In this document: positions 1-11,789 of the stretch, in pieces
Position numbering within the stretch: position 1 is the first letter of the stretch
How the letters are laid out: each line of letters begins with the position of its first letter
NCBI GenBank assembly: GCA_037043235.1
Contig: JAWRVZ010000042.1
Span: 4,156,501-4,220,500 of the forward strand
Source: Rhodeus uyekii
Taxonomy: Eukaryota > Chordata > Actinopteri > Cypriniformes > Acheilognathidae
DNA length: 64,000 nt
Direction of reading: 5' to 3'
The notes under the pieces: model-generated
What the model saw: the letters and a program-made list of their open reading frames with translations, nothing else
Database searches by the model: none
What the model was told of the DNA's origin: nothing
Translations under genes and position numbers: made by a program

Positions 1-1517
1 CAAGGATCAAGAGAAAAGGAGAAAGAATTTGAACAATACTCATCTGCTTTGGGATGGATGCGATACCCATTGCTCATCGCCTCCCACTTTCAATCCGTTT
101 GTTTTTGCCCCTGCCTTCTGCTTTTTTGCAGCTTCTGGGAATTCATTCAATCCTTCTTGCCACAGTTAAAACATGTTTCCGGGTCAGGGGCTGGTTCTCG
201 ATTTTGTCCTTCCGCTGCCTCGTTGCAGGCCTCCCTCCAGTGACATTCAGTCCAGACATATTTACCAGTGCCAATTGTAATTCTTTGTCCATCTTTCGTC
301 CTCTTACTTTTTGTTGTTCCTTGAGGATGGATTGGTTGTGACTGGCGTGTCTCTTGCATCTTCCAGGGATGCCATTGACCATCCTACACATGACATTCTG
401 TTCAAATGCAACAGTTCCAGTATTAACTTACAAAAATAAACGAATGGCACTGAGTCATTGTATAACAACTGAGGTAACATCTCTCCAACATGTTTTTAAT
501 AAACCATTGCACTGATAAATACCTCTCAAAATAGTGTCCAAGATTTATTGTCTGGAATGGTTTTAAGGCTGCATTGAGCACTGTGTTTTACCTTCCCTTC
601 TCTTTCTCCTTGATAAAGGGTAATTTTCTCACCCTGAGCGGGTTATGATATATCGAAATATGATATGAAACTATTCTCTGGAGGGCCTGGACTGACAGCT
701 GAGTGACAGGGGCCTGGAAGGCTCAAAACTGTAGCCCGGTTAAAGGCTGGAACAGTTGCTCCTCTAGCCGTCACAACAGCACTCAACCATGCAGCGATAA
801 AAATTCTTGGAAAGGGTTAGAAGTGAGTTGGCCTGTTTAATAAGCGTAACAGAGGCTTGAGTGAATAATGCATATTTACAATTTTTAATTTTTGTAATTG
901 TTTTCTTTATAAACTATGATTATATACTGCATACAATGTTCATTTGCATACATTTGAAACCTGTTTCAAATAGACTACCGTACCTTCAGAAATTTTGTGA
1001 CACTAGTGTCAGGACCTCTTTAAAATTAATTAATTTTAGCGAGCTAAAGGACAAAAGATAAGAGTTTCAATTTTTTATATAATATATATCATGAATCTTG
1101 CAAGTAAAGAAGTTCATAAAGTCATTACTGCTGGTAAGGTGCTTTGAATTTAGTCACTTTATCAAATAAATACCTAGGACTGTATTTGTTTTCAAAAAGT
1201 CGAAAAGTAAGCAGAAAGTAAGCAGACTTTGTGTTCTTCCAGGTGAGCTCCATTTTTCTGGCTGCTCTCTCATAGAGCAATGCTATATGTTTTATCTGTT
1301 AGAGCCATGTTTTTTTTTTTTTTAACTCAAGAAAATTGTCTAAAATATAAATACATAAAATGACTAGGAGTAAACCCAGTCCTGCCTCAACTGTTCTGTG
1401 TATTTTTTTTATTATTATTTTTTGTCACTTCATGCTATAGTTTTAATGATCAGCCAAACAGACGGCTAAAAAATCATCACTGTCACATGGAAAACAGTTT
1501 ATCAATATATTTCAATG

Positions 1518-1520
<3 letters not shown>
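1..1520. other. Non-coding flank upstream of ptchd3, first part
   Basis: AT-rich DNA without a recognisable gene. Short open frames near 50-390 run on both strands but show no domain, splice sites or start context I trust. A minus-strand frame there reads a short Cys-x2-Cys stretch that could be an old retroelement remnant, but this is too weak to call. A run of 18 T lies near 1309-1323. Confidence 0.5.

Positions 1521-1556
<36 letters not shown>
1521..1556. repeat. (TA)18 microsatellite
   Basis: Uninterrupted TA dinucleotide repeat of 36 bp, about 310 bp upstream of the ptchd3 start codon. Confidence 0.95.
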
Positions 1557-1559
<3 letters not shown>

Positions 1560-1865
1560 AAAAACTCTGCTTATATGTTGCATATAGATATTTTTATCTT
1601 CTGTTGTAAACAAATAACTAGTGATTCACAACCCATAAATAAAAACGTCCTCCATTCATGTCGGTCCAAAGTCCTTTAAAAAAGGCAGTGTGTCTGCTTC
1701 TAAAACAGGATAATCTTCACAATATTATCTTACACATACTGTAAGTACCACCTCTTCCTTAAAGAAACTGGGCGGGCTTCAAAAAGCAGGTGGCCTAATA
1801 AAAAGCAATGAGAACAGATGAGAACATCATTCAGAACATCTCAGCTTTCAGTCTGATCTAAGACT
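1557..1865 (+). promoter_or_regulatory. Presumed ptchd3 promoter/5' UTR segment
   Basis: This is the segment immediately upstream of the ptchd3 start. A TATA-like AATAAAAAG lies at about 1797-1805, some 60 bp before the ATG. If it is used, the 5' UTR would be very short. No CpG enrichment is seen. The assignment rests on position only. Confidence 0.25.
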
Positions 1866-4800
1866 ATGGCGTGGTATCACACAGACTGCATTGAGAAGCC
1901 TTTTTCTAAAGTTTTTGAGAAACTTGGCCATCTGGTTGGTTCTCATCCGGTTTGGTTCTTTGTCATTCCTCTGATAGTGTCTGCTGCTCTTGGAGGAGGA
2001 CTGTACTTTCTCAAAGACCGCGAGGACAATGACATTGAGTATCAGTTTACACCTATCAACGGACCTTCCAAGCAAGCCAGACATTTTGTGAAAGAAACGT
2101 TTCCAAATAATGATTCATTATTTTCAAGTCAAAGACTCTATTCTGAGGGGAACTATGCAGTGATAATATATTCCACTGCAGAAGGAAACATTCTAACAGA
2201 TGTGCTGTTTGAGGAACTCCGTGACATTGACAAAGTAGTGCACAGTCTCTCTGTCAAAGTCAATCAAACTCAACTGAGCTTCAGAGATATTTGTGCCAGA
2301 GTAAATGGGAACTGTGTCTTAAATCCCATACTGGACATCATCGAATATCAATACATCAATTTATCATTTCCAATACATTTGTGGAAAGGGAAAGAGGTTT
2401 TTCTTGGCTCCACAGTAGGAGGTGTTGAAGAGACGGGAGGTGTGATCCAGCAGGCACGTGCCATCAGACTCTTATACTTCTTGCAGGATCAGCCTGGAGC
2501 CTCTCAATGGCTTCAACTGTTCCAGAACGTTCTGTCCAAAGAATCGTCCAGGAGAGGACTTAAGGTGCGTGGCCATTCATTCATGTTGTCTGTAGGTGCA
2601 GTAATCATAAATGCATCTGTAAATTCAGTACTTTATGTATATCTGCAAGTCTTTTGAGATAATTTTCTAATTCTGCAGCAGCTGTCTTGTTTTACCTCGC
2701 TGTCCAGACAAGAGGAGATAGAGAAACACATAACAGATGGCATTCCACTGTTTTCAATAGCTTACTCACTTGTAGTCTCCTTCTCAGTCTTATCCTGCAT
2801 GCGGTAAGCACTCACACTCACTCACTCCCACACTGCAAAGAATAACCACAAAGTATTTTCATCCATTTGGACCCACATTGTATATATAATTTTAAGAGCT
2901 AAAATAATTATCTGCCTAAACTCTGTTTGTTATAGTGCTTGATGTTGTAAACTGTTACTTATTATTATATTATTTTTTTATTTATGATCACAATCGCAGA
3001 AAATTTCTTCCACATTTCTACATAAGGTGACTGCTAGTAACAAGCGGTTTAAATTGATTTCAGTCTTGACAATGTGAGGAACAAGTTCTGGATCTCTTTC
3101 ATGGGGGTTCTGTCTGCGGGTCTGGCTGTGCTCTCCAGCTTTGGCTTGATGCTCTTTCTTGATGTGGCGTTCGTATTACCAGTGGCTAATTCACCTTTCC
3201 TGATTCTGGGTAAGTGTGTGTCCATGCAAAACACATTTTTCATTATTAATAATTGTCTTGTGTTTGATTAGCACATAGTGAGATGTTTAGCAGAATGTTC
3301 ATGATGCTTTTTTCCAATCTAAAAGAAGTTAGTAAAAAGGAGTAAATGATGACAGAATTATTATTATTTTTCCAGTGAACTGTCTCTTAAGTCTTAAAGC
3401 AATAGAGCTATTTCTGAATTATTCTTTAAAAGTGATTTTTAAAATATGAACGTTAAGTACACTGCCACTTAAGTTGTTTAAAGGAATCAAAACTTGTGTG
3501 CAGCAAAGACACATTAGATTAATCAAAAGTAACAATACAGAGATTTACAATATTGCAATATTTCAATTTTAAATAAATGCTGCTCTTTTGAACTTTTTAT
3601 TCATTAAAAAATCCTGGAGGAAAAATTGTATCACTGTTTCCACACAAATAAAAACAAATTAAACTGTCTTTTCAACTGATAACAAATGTTTATTGATCAT
3701 CAAATCGTCATAGAATGATTTCTGAATGATCATGTGACACTGAAGACTGGAGTAACGATGCTGAAAATTCAGCTTTGCATGCAATAAATATCAAAATAGA
3801 AAATCTGTTTTGACACTTAAATGAATCATTTGATTCTATGCACTTATTGTGTACGCACGCGTCTTTACACAAAAAATGCATGCATATTGTATTAAAAAAA
3901 GAGTTTGCCCCTTCCTTTTTTGTGCATGTTTATCATTCTTAAATGTTTCAGATAATCAAACAAGTGTACATATTAGTCAAAGATAACACAAGTAAACACA
4001 AAATGCAATTTTTAAATGAAGTTTGTTATTATTAAGGGAAAACAAAATCCAAAGCTTCATGGCCCTGTGTGAAAAAGTGTTTGCCCCCTGTTAAAACATA
4101 ACCGTGGTTTATCACACCTGAGTTCAGTTTCTCTAGCCACACTCAGGCCTGATCACTGCCACACATGTTCTCAATCAAGAAATCACTTAAATAGGACCTG
4201 CATGACAAAGTGAAGTAGACCAAAAGATCTTCAAAAACTAGACATCATATAACGACACCTAATATAAAGTGTAACCTATATTCTTATAGTCGTTCCTGTA
4301 CCTCAAACAGTACAGTATAGTGCTTGCAATGCCAAGGTCCTGGGTTCGATTCCCATGGAAAAAATGAACCAATTAGAATATGTATCCTAAATGCAATGTA
4401 AGTCACTTCAGATAAAAGTGTCTGCCAAATGCATAAATGTCAAAAAAGCAAGAATGTCGAAATAAATTCCAATAGTTGTGTAATTGCAATTGCTATGATT
4501 TAATTGCTTTTTTATGCAAATTTAAGACCATTATTTTAAGATGTTTAATGTAAAACTTGATTATATATTAGATATTTTTAACCCTTTGGTTCATAGTTAG
4601 TTTATTAAGAGTAAGCTTTTCTCATAGGCATTGGTGTTGATGACATGTTCATCATGCTTTCCAACTGGCAACAGACCAAAGTGAAGGATCCAGTGGAGAA
4701 AAGAATGGCAGAAACCTTCAAAGAAGCCGCCATGTCTATAACCATCACTACATTGACGGATGTGCTTGGCTTCTACATCGGACTCATGAGTGAATTTCGC

Positions 4801-6360
4801 TCAGTTCAGGCCTTCTGCTTGTACACCAGCACGTCCATTCTGTTATGTTACATCTATAACATCCTCTTCTTTGGAAGTGCTCTAGCCCTGAACGGAAGGA
4901 GAGAGCAGAGTAACAGACACTGGCTGACCTGCTGCAAACTACCAACACAGAGCCCTGAAGGAAAGTCTTTGGCATATCGCCTTTGCTGTGTAGGAGGAGA
5001 CTACGACCAAGAGACTGGTGCTGAGAAACAACAGCCCATTACACACTTCTTCAAGTCCTATTATGGTCCATTTCTGACTAAGCCCTGGGTGAAAGTCAGT
5101 GTGATGCTGTTGTATGTGGGTTATTTGGCCGGAGGAATTTATGGATGTCTTCATTTACAGCAAGGCACTAATATGAAGGACCTTGCAGCTGATGATTCAT
5201 ACGTTATAAATTATTATAATGATTATAGGAATTTTTTCTCCAGATATGGTCCAAATGTGATGGTTGTGGTGACTGAAGAGTTTCCATACTGGAACAAAAG
5301 CAGCAGATCTGAACTAAACCTCTGCATAGAAAAACTCCACAACTTGAGCTTTGTCGATCAAAATCTGACTGTCTCCTGGTTAGACTTTTACTTAATATAC
5401 GCTCAAAACAAAAGTCTAAATCTAGACAATGAAAACATCTTCATGGAGAATTTATTCTCTTTTTTAATGCTCTATCCAGAGTTTAAACTTGACGTTAATA
5501 TCACAGAAGGCAAAATCAATGCTTCAAGATTTTTTGTCCAGACTTTGGATATTTCTAATGCCAGTATGGAAGTAATGATGTTTCATGAACTTAGAGACAC
5601 AGCTCAAAATTGTAGTGCAACTAAACTACTGGTGTTCCACCCGTTGTTCATCTACATGGATCAATACTTGGTGATAGTGTCCAGCACCATTCAGAGCGTT
5701 GGTTTCACCACAGGTGTCATGCTGGTTGTTTCCTTGTTACTAATCCCAAACCCGCTCTGTTCCTTCTGGGTTACGTTCTCCATCGGCTCGGTCATCACCG
5801 GCGTCATTGGTTTCATGGCATTATGGGATGTCAACCTAGATTCGATTTCCATGATCATCTTGGTGGCGTGTATTGGCTTCACTGTTGACTTCTCTGCACA
5901 TATTTCATATGCGTTTGTTTCTAGTAAAAAATCAACTCCCAATGAGAGGGTGATTGATGCGTTGTTTTCTCTGGGCTACCCGGTCGTACAAGGAGCAATC
6001 TCAACAATAATGGGTGTGCTCGTTTTAGCTGCATCCAAGCACCACATCTTCAGGACCTTCTTTAAAATCATGTTCCTCATTATGCTTTTTGGTTTGACTC
6101 ACAGCATCGTCTTCATCCCGGTGTTTCTGACCCTACTGTCATGCGGTTCAACCAACACTAAGAAGAAAACCATGACTATGCCTGAAGTGATTCCAAAAAT
6201 CATTATGCTTGAAAACCAAAGCATGGTTTATGATAACTACGCTTTTACTAAAGACAATTTACATGTGTGTAGACAAACTGTGAAAAAACAAAGTGCTCAA
6301 ATATATTTTATTCAAAATAGTATTAGTTCGAATTGGTGCAGTGACCCAGACTGTCCATAG
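1866..6360 (+). CDS. ptchd3: Patched domain-containing protein 3-like, four exons, complete
   Basis: Exons: 1866-2564, 2679-2803, 3064-3209 and 4628-6360 (stop TAG). They sum to 2703 nt, or 900 aa. Junctions are AAG|gtgcgt...tgcag|CAG, GCG|gtaagc...ttcag|T, TGG|gtaagt...catag|GC. The frame closes as ...SCMR-LDNVRNK... and ...FLILG-IGVDDM.... The start has A at -3 and G at +4. TM1 lies at about residues 29-49, followed by a large ectodomain (FTPINGP, FSSQRLYSEG). TM2-TM6 form a sterol-sensing-type unit with the RND-signature GVDD (residues 326-329) in TM4. A second ectodomain and TM7-TM12 follow, with GFTVDF at 740-745 as the matching C-half motif. The overall layout and the SLSRQEE, LAVLSSFGLMLF and VANSPFLILG blocks fit vertebrate PTCHD3. 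Patched/Dispatched/NPC relatives move lipids using proton or cation gradients, while mammalian Ptchd3 is reported as male-germ-cell enriched; its transport role is not settled. The length agrees with rodent Ptchd3 (about 900 aa). A lineage-specific PTCHD3 paralogue is the main alternative identity. No frameshift is seen. Confidence 0.93.
3335..3410 (-). repeat. Short remnant of a foldback-type repeat (ptchd3 intron 3)
   Basis: The string GAGTAAATGATGACAGAATT followed by a 'gtgaactgtctcttaa' end matches the right arm of the long inverted-repeat element at 14213-14935. Only one end is left here. Confidence 0.55.
3660..3800 (+). repeat. Interspersed repeat copy A (ptchd3 intron 3)
   Basis: It contains ATCATCAAATC, then GATCATGTGACACTGAAGAC, then ACGATGCTGAAAATTCAGCTTTG. 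The same order of blocks recurs at 17500-17650 in gpr158 intron 1. This is a common cyprinid interspersed repeat as I remember it; I cannot name the family with certainty. Confidence 0.6.
3895..4250 (+). mobile_element. Tc1-like transposon 5' end, transposase missing
   Basis: The stretch from about 3895 ('gagtttgcccctt') through 'ctgtgtgaaaaagtgtttgc' (about 4064) to 'caaaaactagacatcat' (about 4250) matches the 5' inverted repeat and leader of an abundant fish Tc1 family. In that family the transposase ATG follows directly at this point. Here the match ends exactly there, so no coding sequence remains. This is a dead fragment in ptchd3 intron 3. The family assignment is from memory. Confidence 0.55.
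4292..4440 (+). mobile_element. tRNA-derived SINE with LINE-like tail, copy 1
   Basis: A tRNA-like head ends in a Pol III B box, GGTTCGATTCC, at 4343-4353. A spacer and the tail AGATAAAAGTGTCTGCCAAA follow, then 'tgcataaatgt'. This is the typical structure of a widespread cyprinid SINE of the HAmo/SINE2 type. Two further copies lie on the minus strand at 11007-11158 and 21911-22052. Confidence 0.8.
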
Positions 6361-6385
6361 CAACTTAGTGCACTTTTATTATTTA

Positions 6386-6391
6386 AATAAA
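6386..6391 (+). terminator. Poly(A) signal of ptchd3
   Basis: AATAAA begins 26 nt after the stop codon, giving a very short 3' UTR if used. Other A/T-rich near-matches follow downstream, for example around 6483-6506, so alternative cleavage is possible. Confidence 0.6.
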
Positions 6392-8019
6392 ATGTTCTGT
6401 ATTCTTACATTTCGCTGTAATATACAGGTTACATTTTCTAGGTTTATATTTTCTATTGATACAGCTTGAAATGTAATCATTTAAATATATATATGTGTAA
6501 ATTAAAGTGGTGTGAAGTATTAATCCCATATGCATTTTCATGCTTGCAGGTTTTGCAACACTTTCAGTGTGAAATGTCCAGAGAGTGGGTGGAGCTAAAA
6601 ATCGGTTTTAAACTGAAAGAGGTTTGAATAGGAATCTGGTCATTCTTATGAAATAATCCACCTTTTGTTCATCTAACTGATAGTGTTGAAAAAAGCAAAC
6701 ATAATATTTAAAAGAATTTGTCGAAGAAAGCATGCAATTTTAACTTGATTCCACAAGCATTTGACCTCTTTTTATTTCACAGGACTCATACCCAAACACC
6801 CCATATTCTTTTTACTAGCATTTACTAGCAATTTTGACACAAACTTACAATGGAACAAGTATTTTGAGGCCATTATATTGTGCAATTCATTATTCACAAT
6901 TCACAAAAAGTCATTATTCACAATTTTCCGCCATAAGCATAGTTTTTGTGAAAAGGAATAAACGTTTTACCTGCCTATAGTGTTAATTTAATCTGGAAAC
7001 TGCAGCAAATTGAATGTAAAGGTACATATTGTATGTAAAAAATTATTGGTATGTACATACAAATTGTATGTAAAGTTTACAAAAATGTTTAAGCCTAGTT
7101 TTTCTATTAGTGGTGCTTCATGATAAAAACATTGCATACTAATGCTCAAATTAAGGCATGAGAATTTGGACTCTAAGTATGACAGACCTCTGTCCTATCA
7201 TTAAAAGCATAAAGATTTTAGATTCAGAACCAAGGCCATTGGTCTGAATGAAAGGTGAATATACTTCACACACAATAAAGATAATGGATTGCAAGTTTAT
7301 ACTGTGGGATAACCAGTGTAAACTAGCTTATCTATAAAATGAGTGATTGCTTTAGAAGGACTTTTGTGACTTCCTGGTCTATACAAAGGTATGTTTGTAT
7401 AACATTTTCGGGGAAGCCTTCAACACATAAACCTAATATTTGCCAATAGCAGAGACATCAGTTATTCCATTAAACAAAACCTTTTAGAGAGTTTTAAAGT
7501 GTAAGAGTCCTAGTGTAAATTCATTTTTATGGCAATTCACTCTTTGTCAACTGTTTTCTAGCCAGGCAAGTACAGGTCCTATCCGTTTGAAAGGGCATTA
7601 TATTTCAAATATTTTGCATTGATGCAGCACCTCTTCACAGCAACCAACTCATTAGAATACTAAATTCAAGTCCAACGATACCAAACATTCTATGGCTTGC
7701 CTCATGGTTTGTCTGACGTTGTGATTTAGCATTTATAAAACATCCACTAATATTTTCAAAAAACATTATTCCAATCGAGACGAAACCACCATAGAAAAAT
7801 CTGAAGCATAGCAAGTTGACTAAATATGGAAGGCCAAAGGTCAAAATTTTGTTTATAAGTGGCAAGAATACGTAAAGTCAACATTTTCACAAAATTTGGC
7901 ACACATGTATGTGAAGTCTCTGAGGACCAAAAAAGTGGTGGGATTGCATCACTTGGTGGCACCATAATTTAACAAAAGCATGAAATTAGTTCTAACTACA
8001 ATCCAGTATTTTGTTGTTA
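6392..8019. other. Intergenic DNA between ptchd3 and gpr158, left part
   Basis: AT-rich sequence without a recognisable gene, splice pattern or strong repeat structure. Short frames, such as that at 7635-7965 on the minus strand, are overlapping, low-complexity and not supported. Confidence 0.5.
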
Positions 8020-8257
8020 AACTCTGAAACAGTTTTCCTAGCATTGTTCGGGAAGCAGACACACTGTGTCAGTTTAAATCTAGACTAAAAACAGGAGAGT
8101 CACAGACTCTTCCGACACTTCAGGGCTGTGTTGAGCTCGTGTTGAGGTGCAGGTCCTTCATCTGATCTGGATACGGCCCGGATCCGGCTGACCATGGTAA
8201 CCTCTGGATAAACAGAGACTAATATTAGTGTAGATGCCATTCTTCTTATGATGTAAT
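8020..8257 (+). mobile_element. LINE 3'-end remnant, plus orientation
   Basis: A degenerate frame at 8024-8096 reads like the end of a fish LINE reverse transcriptase (READT...FKSRLKT). A UTR-like stretch follows, with 'cggctgaccatggtaacctc' and 'agagactaatattagtgtag'. The segment at 8024-8094 is an inverted copy of 9160-9228. The solo LTR at 8258-9019 interrupts the element directly after GTAAT. Confidence 0.6.
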
Positions 8258-9019
8258 TGTCAGGGTTCTATCACTTTGGATTTGGTTTCTAGTGTTTTGG
8301 TGACAGAGCTCTGACACTGCCCTATCGTCGTGTCTTTGTGGAAGCATGTGGCTTTGAGTGTCTCGAGTGGCACACTCTCTTGTCTGTGTAGTGTCTTGTG
8401 TGCGGGTTATGATGTCCGATCCAGATACTTTGATCTTGTTTAGTTTCGGTTTTGCGTTGGAATTCAGACATTCATAACCCGTTTGTTTGTCCTTGTTGTG
8501 AGCGTCCTTGTTATGAGCGCATAGGAGGAGTGTTTGCTCATTCTCGTGTACGCTATGTCATGTGAGTGGGCGTGGTTTTGAGCTTTTCTCGAACCGCTCT
8601 CTCTCTTGTCTGCATGTAATAGCATGCAGTTCGTTTTTACATCTGCATTTTTACATTTTACATTGTTTCGTGTGGATACGCGGCTGTCCGCATTGGCCAC
8701 GTGTTCAAGTCTCGTCATTGTGTAACCCCGCCTGTCTTGTTCCCTTGTTACATTTGATTTTCCCCAGCTGTTCTCCTTCAATTATCCTTTCTCTTGTTCC
8801 CTATTTAATCCCTTCGGTGTTTGTGTATTCGTTCTTTCATGTCATGTATGCTGCTTGTCAGTTCATGTCGTGACTTGCCAGTCAAGTCTTAATTAGTCAG
8901 TCTTGTTTTTCCTCCTCGGGGTTATTTATGCTTGATTTTTATTTATTTATTTATTAATAAAATGCCCTAGTCCCTGCAAAATTGAGTCCTCACTTTTACC
9001 TTCACCCACATCCCTGACA
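8258..9019 (+). mobile_element. Solo LTR, 762 bp, with 5-bp target duplication
   Basis: It begins TGTCAGGG and ends CCCTGACA, perfect 8-bp terminal inverted repeats with TG...CA ends. It is flanked by GTAAT at 8253-8257 and GTAAT at 9020-9024. An AATAAA lies near 8956-8961. The LTR has no internal region, so it is a product of LTR-LTR recombination. A related but truncated LTR starts at 44277. The frame at 8464-8781 (-) inside it is not a gene. Confidence 0.9.
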
Positions 9020-9024
9020 GTAAT

Positions 9025-9751
9025 TAGTACACCAGGTGTTATGGGAAGTGTTCCCGGTTCCAGCTGACTTAAATTATGCAGCCTAACAATCATTTTACAC
9101 GATTTGCAATGTAAAAATTGATAATGTGTTACATGTATGCCAGGTTTAAGAGACGTGTTCTTAGTCTAGATTTAAACTGATAGAGTGTCTGCTTCCCGAA
9201 CAATGCTAGAAAATCTGTTCCAGAGTATGTACCGCCAGCAGTTGACTTTGATATTCTAGGTATTATCAACTGGCCAGTATTTTTGGGATCGCAATAGACG
9301 TGAAGGACTATAATGTGTTAAGAGATCACTCAAGTACTGGGGAGAAAAACCATTTAATTCTTTGTAATTAATTAGAAATATTTTAAAACGTATTCTGTGT
9401 TTAATAAGGAGCCAATACAGTGTTGACAGAACCCGGATAATATGCTCATACTTCCTGGTTCTAGCAAGAACTCGAGCTGCTGCATTTTGGACCAGCTGGA
9501 GTTTGTTTATAAAGCATGCAGGGCAGCCACCCAGTAGAGCATTACAAGTGAGCTCATGAACGTGAGCTCATGAACGCATGAACTAACTGGTCCGCATTTG
9601 TCATAGAGAACATATGTAATAATTTAGATATATTTTTAAGATGAACAAATGTGGTTTTACAGATGCTACAAATGTGGTTTTCAAATGAAAGATCAAAGAG
9701 CACACCCAGTGTCAAGGGTACAGATGAAAGCACAGACGTTAGTTCTTTCAA
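9025..9751 (-). mobile_element. LINE reverse-transcriptase C-terminal remnant, minus orientation
   Basis: Read on the minus strand, 9751 to about 9554 gives LTLGVLFDLSFE...SICKTTFVHLKNIS...DQLVHAF. Then 9500-9290 gives QNAAARVLARTRKYEHI and LINYKELNGFSPQYLSDLL. These are the conserved tail blocks of fish CR1/L2/Rex-type LINE ORF2, downstream of the RT palm. Stops and frame changes show decay. It continues into the UTR-like DNA that the solo LTR interrupts. Confidence 0.75.
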
Positions 9752-10629
9752 ACAGTTTATTTACAAAAGGCAGACAGCTGGTAACGTGGCTGAGCAGAAG
9801 GGAACAGGCACAGGTGAGAGGTGAATGATGGAATGTGAACAGTCTTGAATTAAGAATTATGAATTAAGTTTCTCTTTTAATATTAAAAGGGTACATAAAT
9901 GGGATATTTAGTTCAAAAACAATATTTGCATCTGGATTGCTAATGTTTAGTCCAGTCAGTGAATAAATTCTTCAATTAATTTGAATATGAAAATGTGCAC
10001 ATTTGCTCAATTACTATATAAACTGTTTATGATTAAAAAGTGTGAGGTGCAGCAGATGTTACACAAATGGACACACTCTTCCACCACGGCTGCCAAATGC
10101 AGCTGATCAGGTTACGGGTCTGACACAATCCTCCTGTGGCAACACACTCCAGTCAACCCTGGTCTCACCTGTCTTCTCCCGTCCTCCTGCCTGGATATGA
10201 TATGAACGACATTCCATAACCTCATAAAAAAGACAAAGAAAAAGAGAGACTCAAAGGTGTCTCGAAAACAGAATCTCTATAAAGCAGATCACATAACAGT
10301 CACAGAAGATAATTCATAAAAGTCCATCTGTATCAACTCAAGAAAAGGAAAATTGACCGAATACATCTGCAAATAAATTGCATTATGCAAACGATTATAA
10401 GCCAGTGCATATCAAACAAAGGTTTGCTTGAAGGCGAATCCTTTTGAATTTGACTTTTCGGATGTTGTCTCCAGCTAAAGTAATTTAAAAAAGTGTTAGT
10501 TAAATAGGGGTTACAAGACTAGCCCATGCACTTTTAACTCTAATTAATATTTTATAGTGTAGGCTTATTTTTTTAAGTTTGTTTACTTAGGTTTTGGCTG
10601 TGTAGAAAAATGTGCTTAATATTCTCACC
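9752..10629. other. Intergenic DNA, unassigned
   Basis: A/T-rich, with a possible eroded LTR-like edge near 9766-9830 ('aacagtttatttacaaaagg'). No gene or intact repeat can be supported. Confidence 0.4.
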
Positions 10630-10990
10630 TGTCACACTCATGTTGTGTCTCCTCACTCTTCCTGTTTCCTTCCGTGTGCTTCCCTGTGTCATTTCCTTCA
10701 CCTGTTGAGTCAATCACTTCCCTCGTTAGTCTTGTCACCTGTTCCCCATCATTCCTTGTGTATTTAAGCCTGCATATGTTCCTCTGTCTTTGTCTGTCAT
10801 CGCAAATGTTAAGAGGTGATGTTGGTGTGTTCCTTGTGATATTCCCGTGGATGTTATATCTCCTGTTTTGCACAAGTGTGTTCTTTTGTTTTCCTATTTA
10901 AAGTATATTCTTTTGAGTTTGAAAGTAAAGCACGTTGCCGTTTATCCTTCCATCTTCATCTCCTTCGTCCTCCTGCACCACACGCCATTA
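10630..10990 (+). mobile_element. LTR-like fragment
   Basis: It begins TGTCACACTCATG and runs through pyrimidine-rich 'cctgttgagtcaatcacttc', a 'gtgtatttaagcc' block and an 'agtaaagcacgttgcc' block. This layout resembles Gypsy-type solo LTRs of cyprinids. The right boundary is unclear because a SINE follows at about 11007. No target duplication was found. Confidence 0.4.
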
Positions 10991-11006
10991 CTGAAGAAAA
11001 TTATAA

Positions 11007-11158
11007 GTATTTACGTTTGGCAGATGCTTTTATCTAAAGTGACTTAAATCACATTCAAGATACACATTGACATTTAATCAGTTCTTGCTTTCCCTGGGAG
11101 TCGAAACCATGACCTTGGCGTTGCAAGCAACCACGCTTTACTGTATTTAGCTAAAGAT
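11007..11158 (-). mobile_element. tRNA-derived SINE, copy 2
   Basis: Inverted relative to copy 1: tail at 11012-11046 ('tttggcagatgcttttatct'), degenerate B box complement at about 11096-11108 (GGGAGTCGAAACC). The tRNA-like head is the most decayed part. Confidence 0.75.
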
Positions 11159-11789
11159 AATATGATAAAAATATAATTTACATGTGTTATCAAGGCATGC
11201 ACATAAGGAGTAAGTTGCCAAATGAAATGTTATCTAAGAAAATCAACCTTCAGCATTTTAGATATGTTTTTATGCGCTATTATGGAATGTTTAAAATGCT
11301 TAAAATCATGATTTACAAAACGTTTGACTGCCAAAGAGCTCCCATAGAAATACAGACACAAAACAAAGAGTTCAAAAGAATTAATTAAAATAAGAACCTT
11401 TCCACACAATCAAATTAGGTTGAAGCAACAAGAGTAGATTATATTTATTTAATCAGCAGTTTAGCAATTATTTTTGTGTAATATTGCACATTTTGTGTCC
11501 GAAACCAAAATACAATGAGACTACTAAAGAAGTAAAGCATGTGTTGTCAGGTATTTGACCGAAAAACTTCTAGTTACTAGTGCAAGTTCCCCATTTCCCC
11601 CTTTTAAAAAGGTACTAAGTTAACACAGGTATGATCAGCAGGCCATATTATAGCATCACCAAATGATCTTGTCACATTGAGATGTATTGATAATGTGCAA
11701 ATATTTCGATGCACGCTCATCTGATTGAGAGACACGCATTTCGATGAGGAGTTACAGACAGGGATGGAATCACTGCGTGTTTATTCTGT
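11159..11789. other. Intergenic DNA, unassigned
   Basis: AT-rich sequence with no supported feature, ending where CpG density rises. Confidence 0.45.

Noticed and set aside
2565..2657. Extension of ptchd3 exon 1 to the stop at 2655-2657
   Set aside because: A strong donor follows AAG at 2564 and the next exon restores the PTCHD3 reading in the same phase; the extension is intron read-through.
3210..3271. Extension of ptchd3 exon 3 into a 65-aa frame
   Set aside because: The donor GG|gtaagt at 3209 joins in phase to the GVDD segment at 4628, so the rest is intron.
4292..4440. tRNA gene suggested by the B box GGTTCGATTCC
   Set aside because: There is no cloverleaf and the sequence continues into a SINE body and LINE-like tail.
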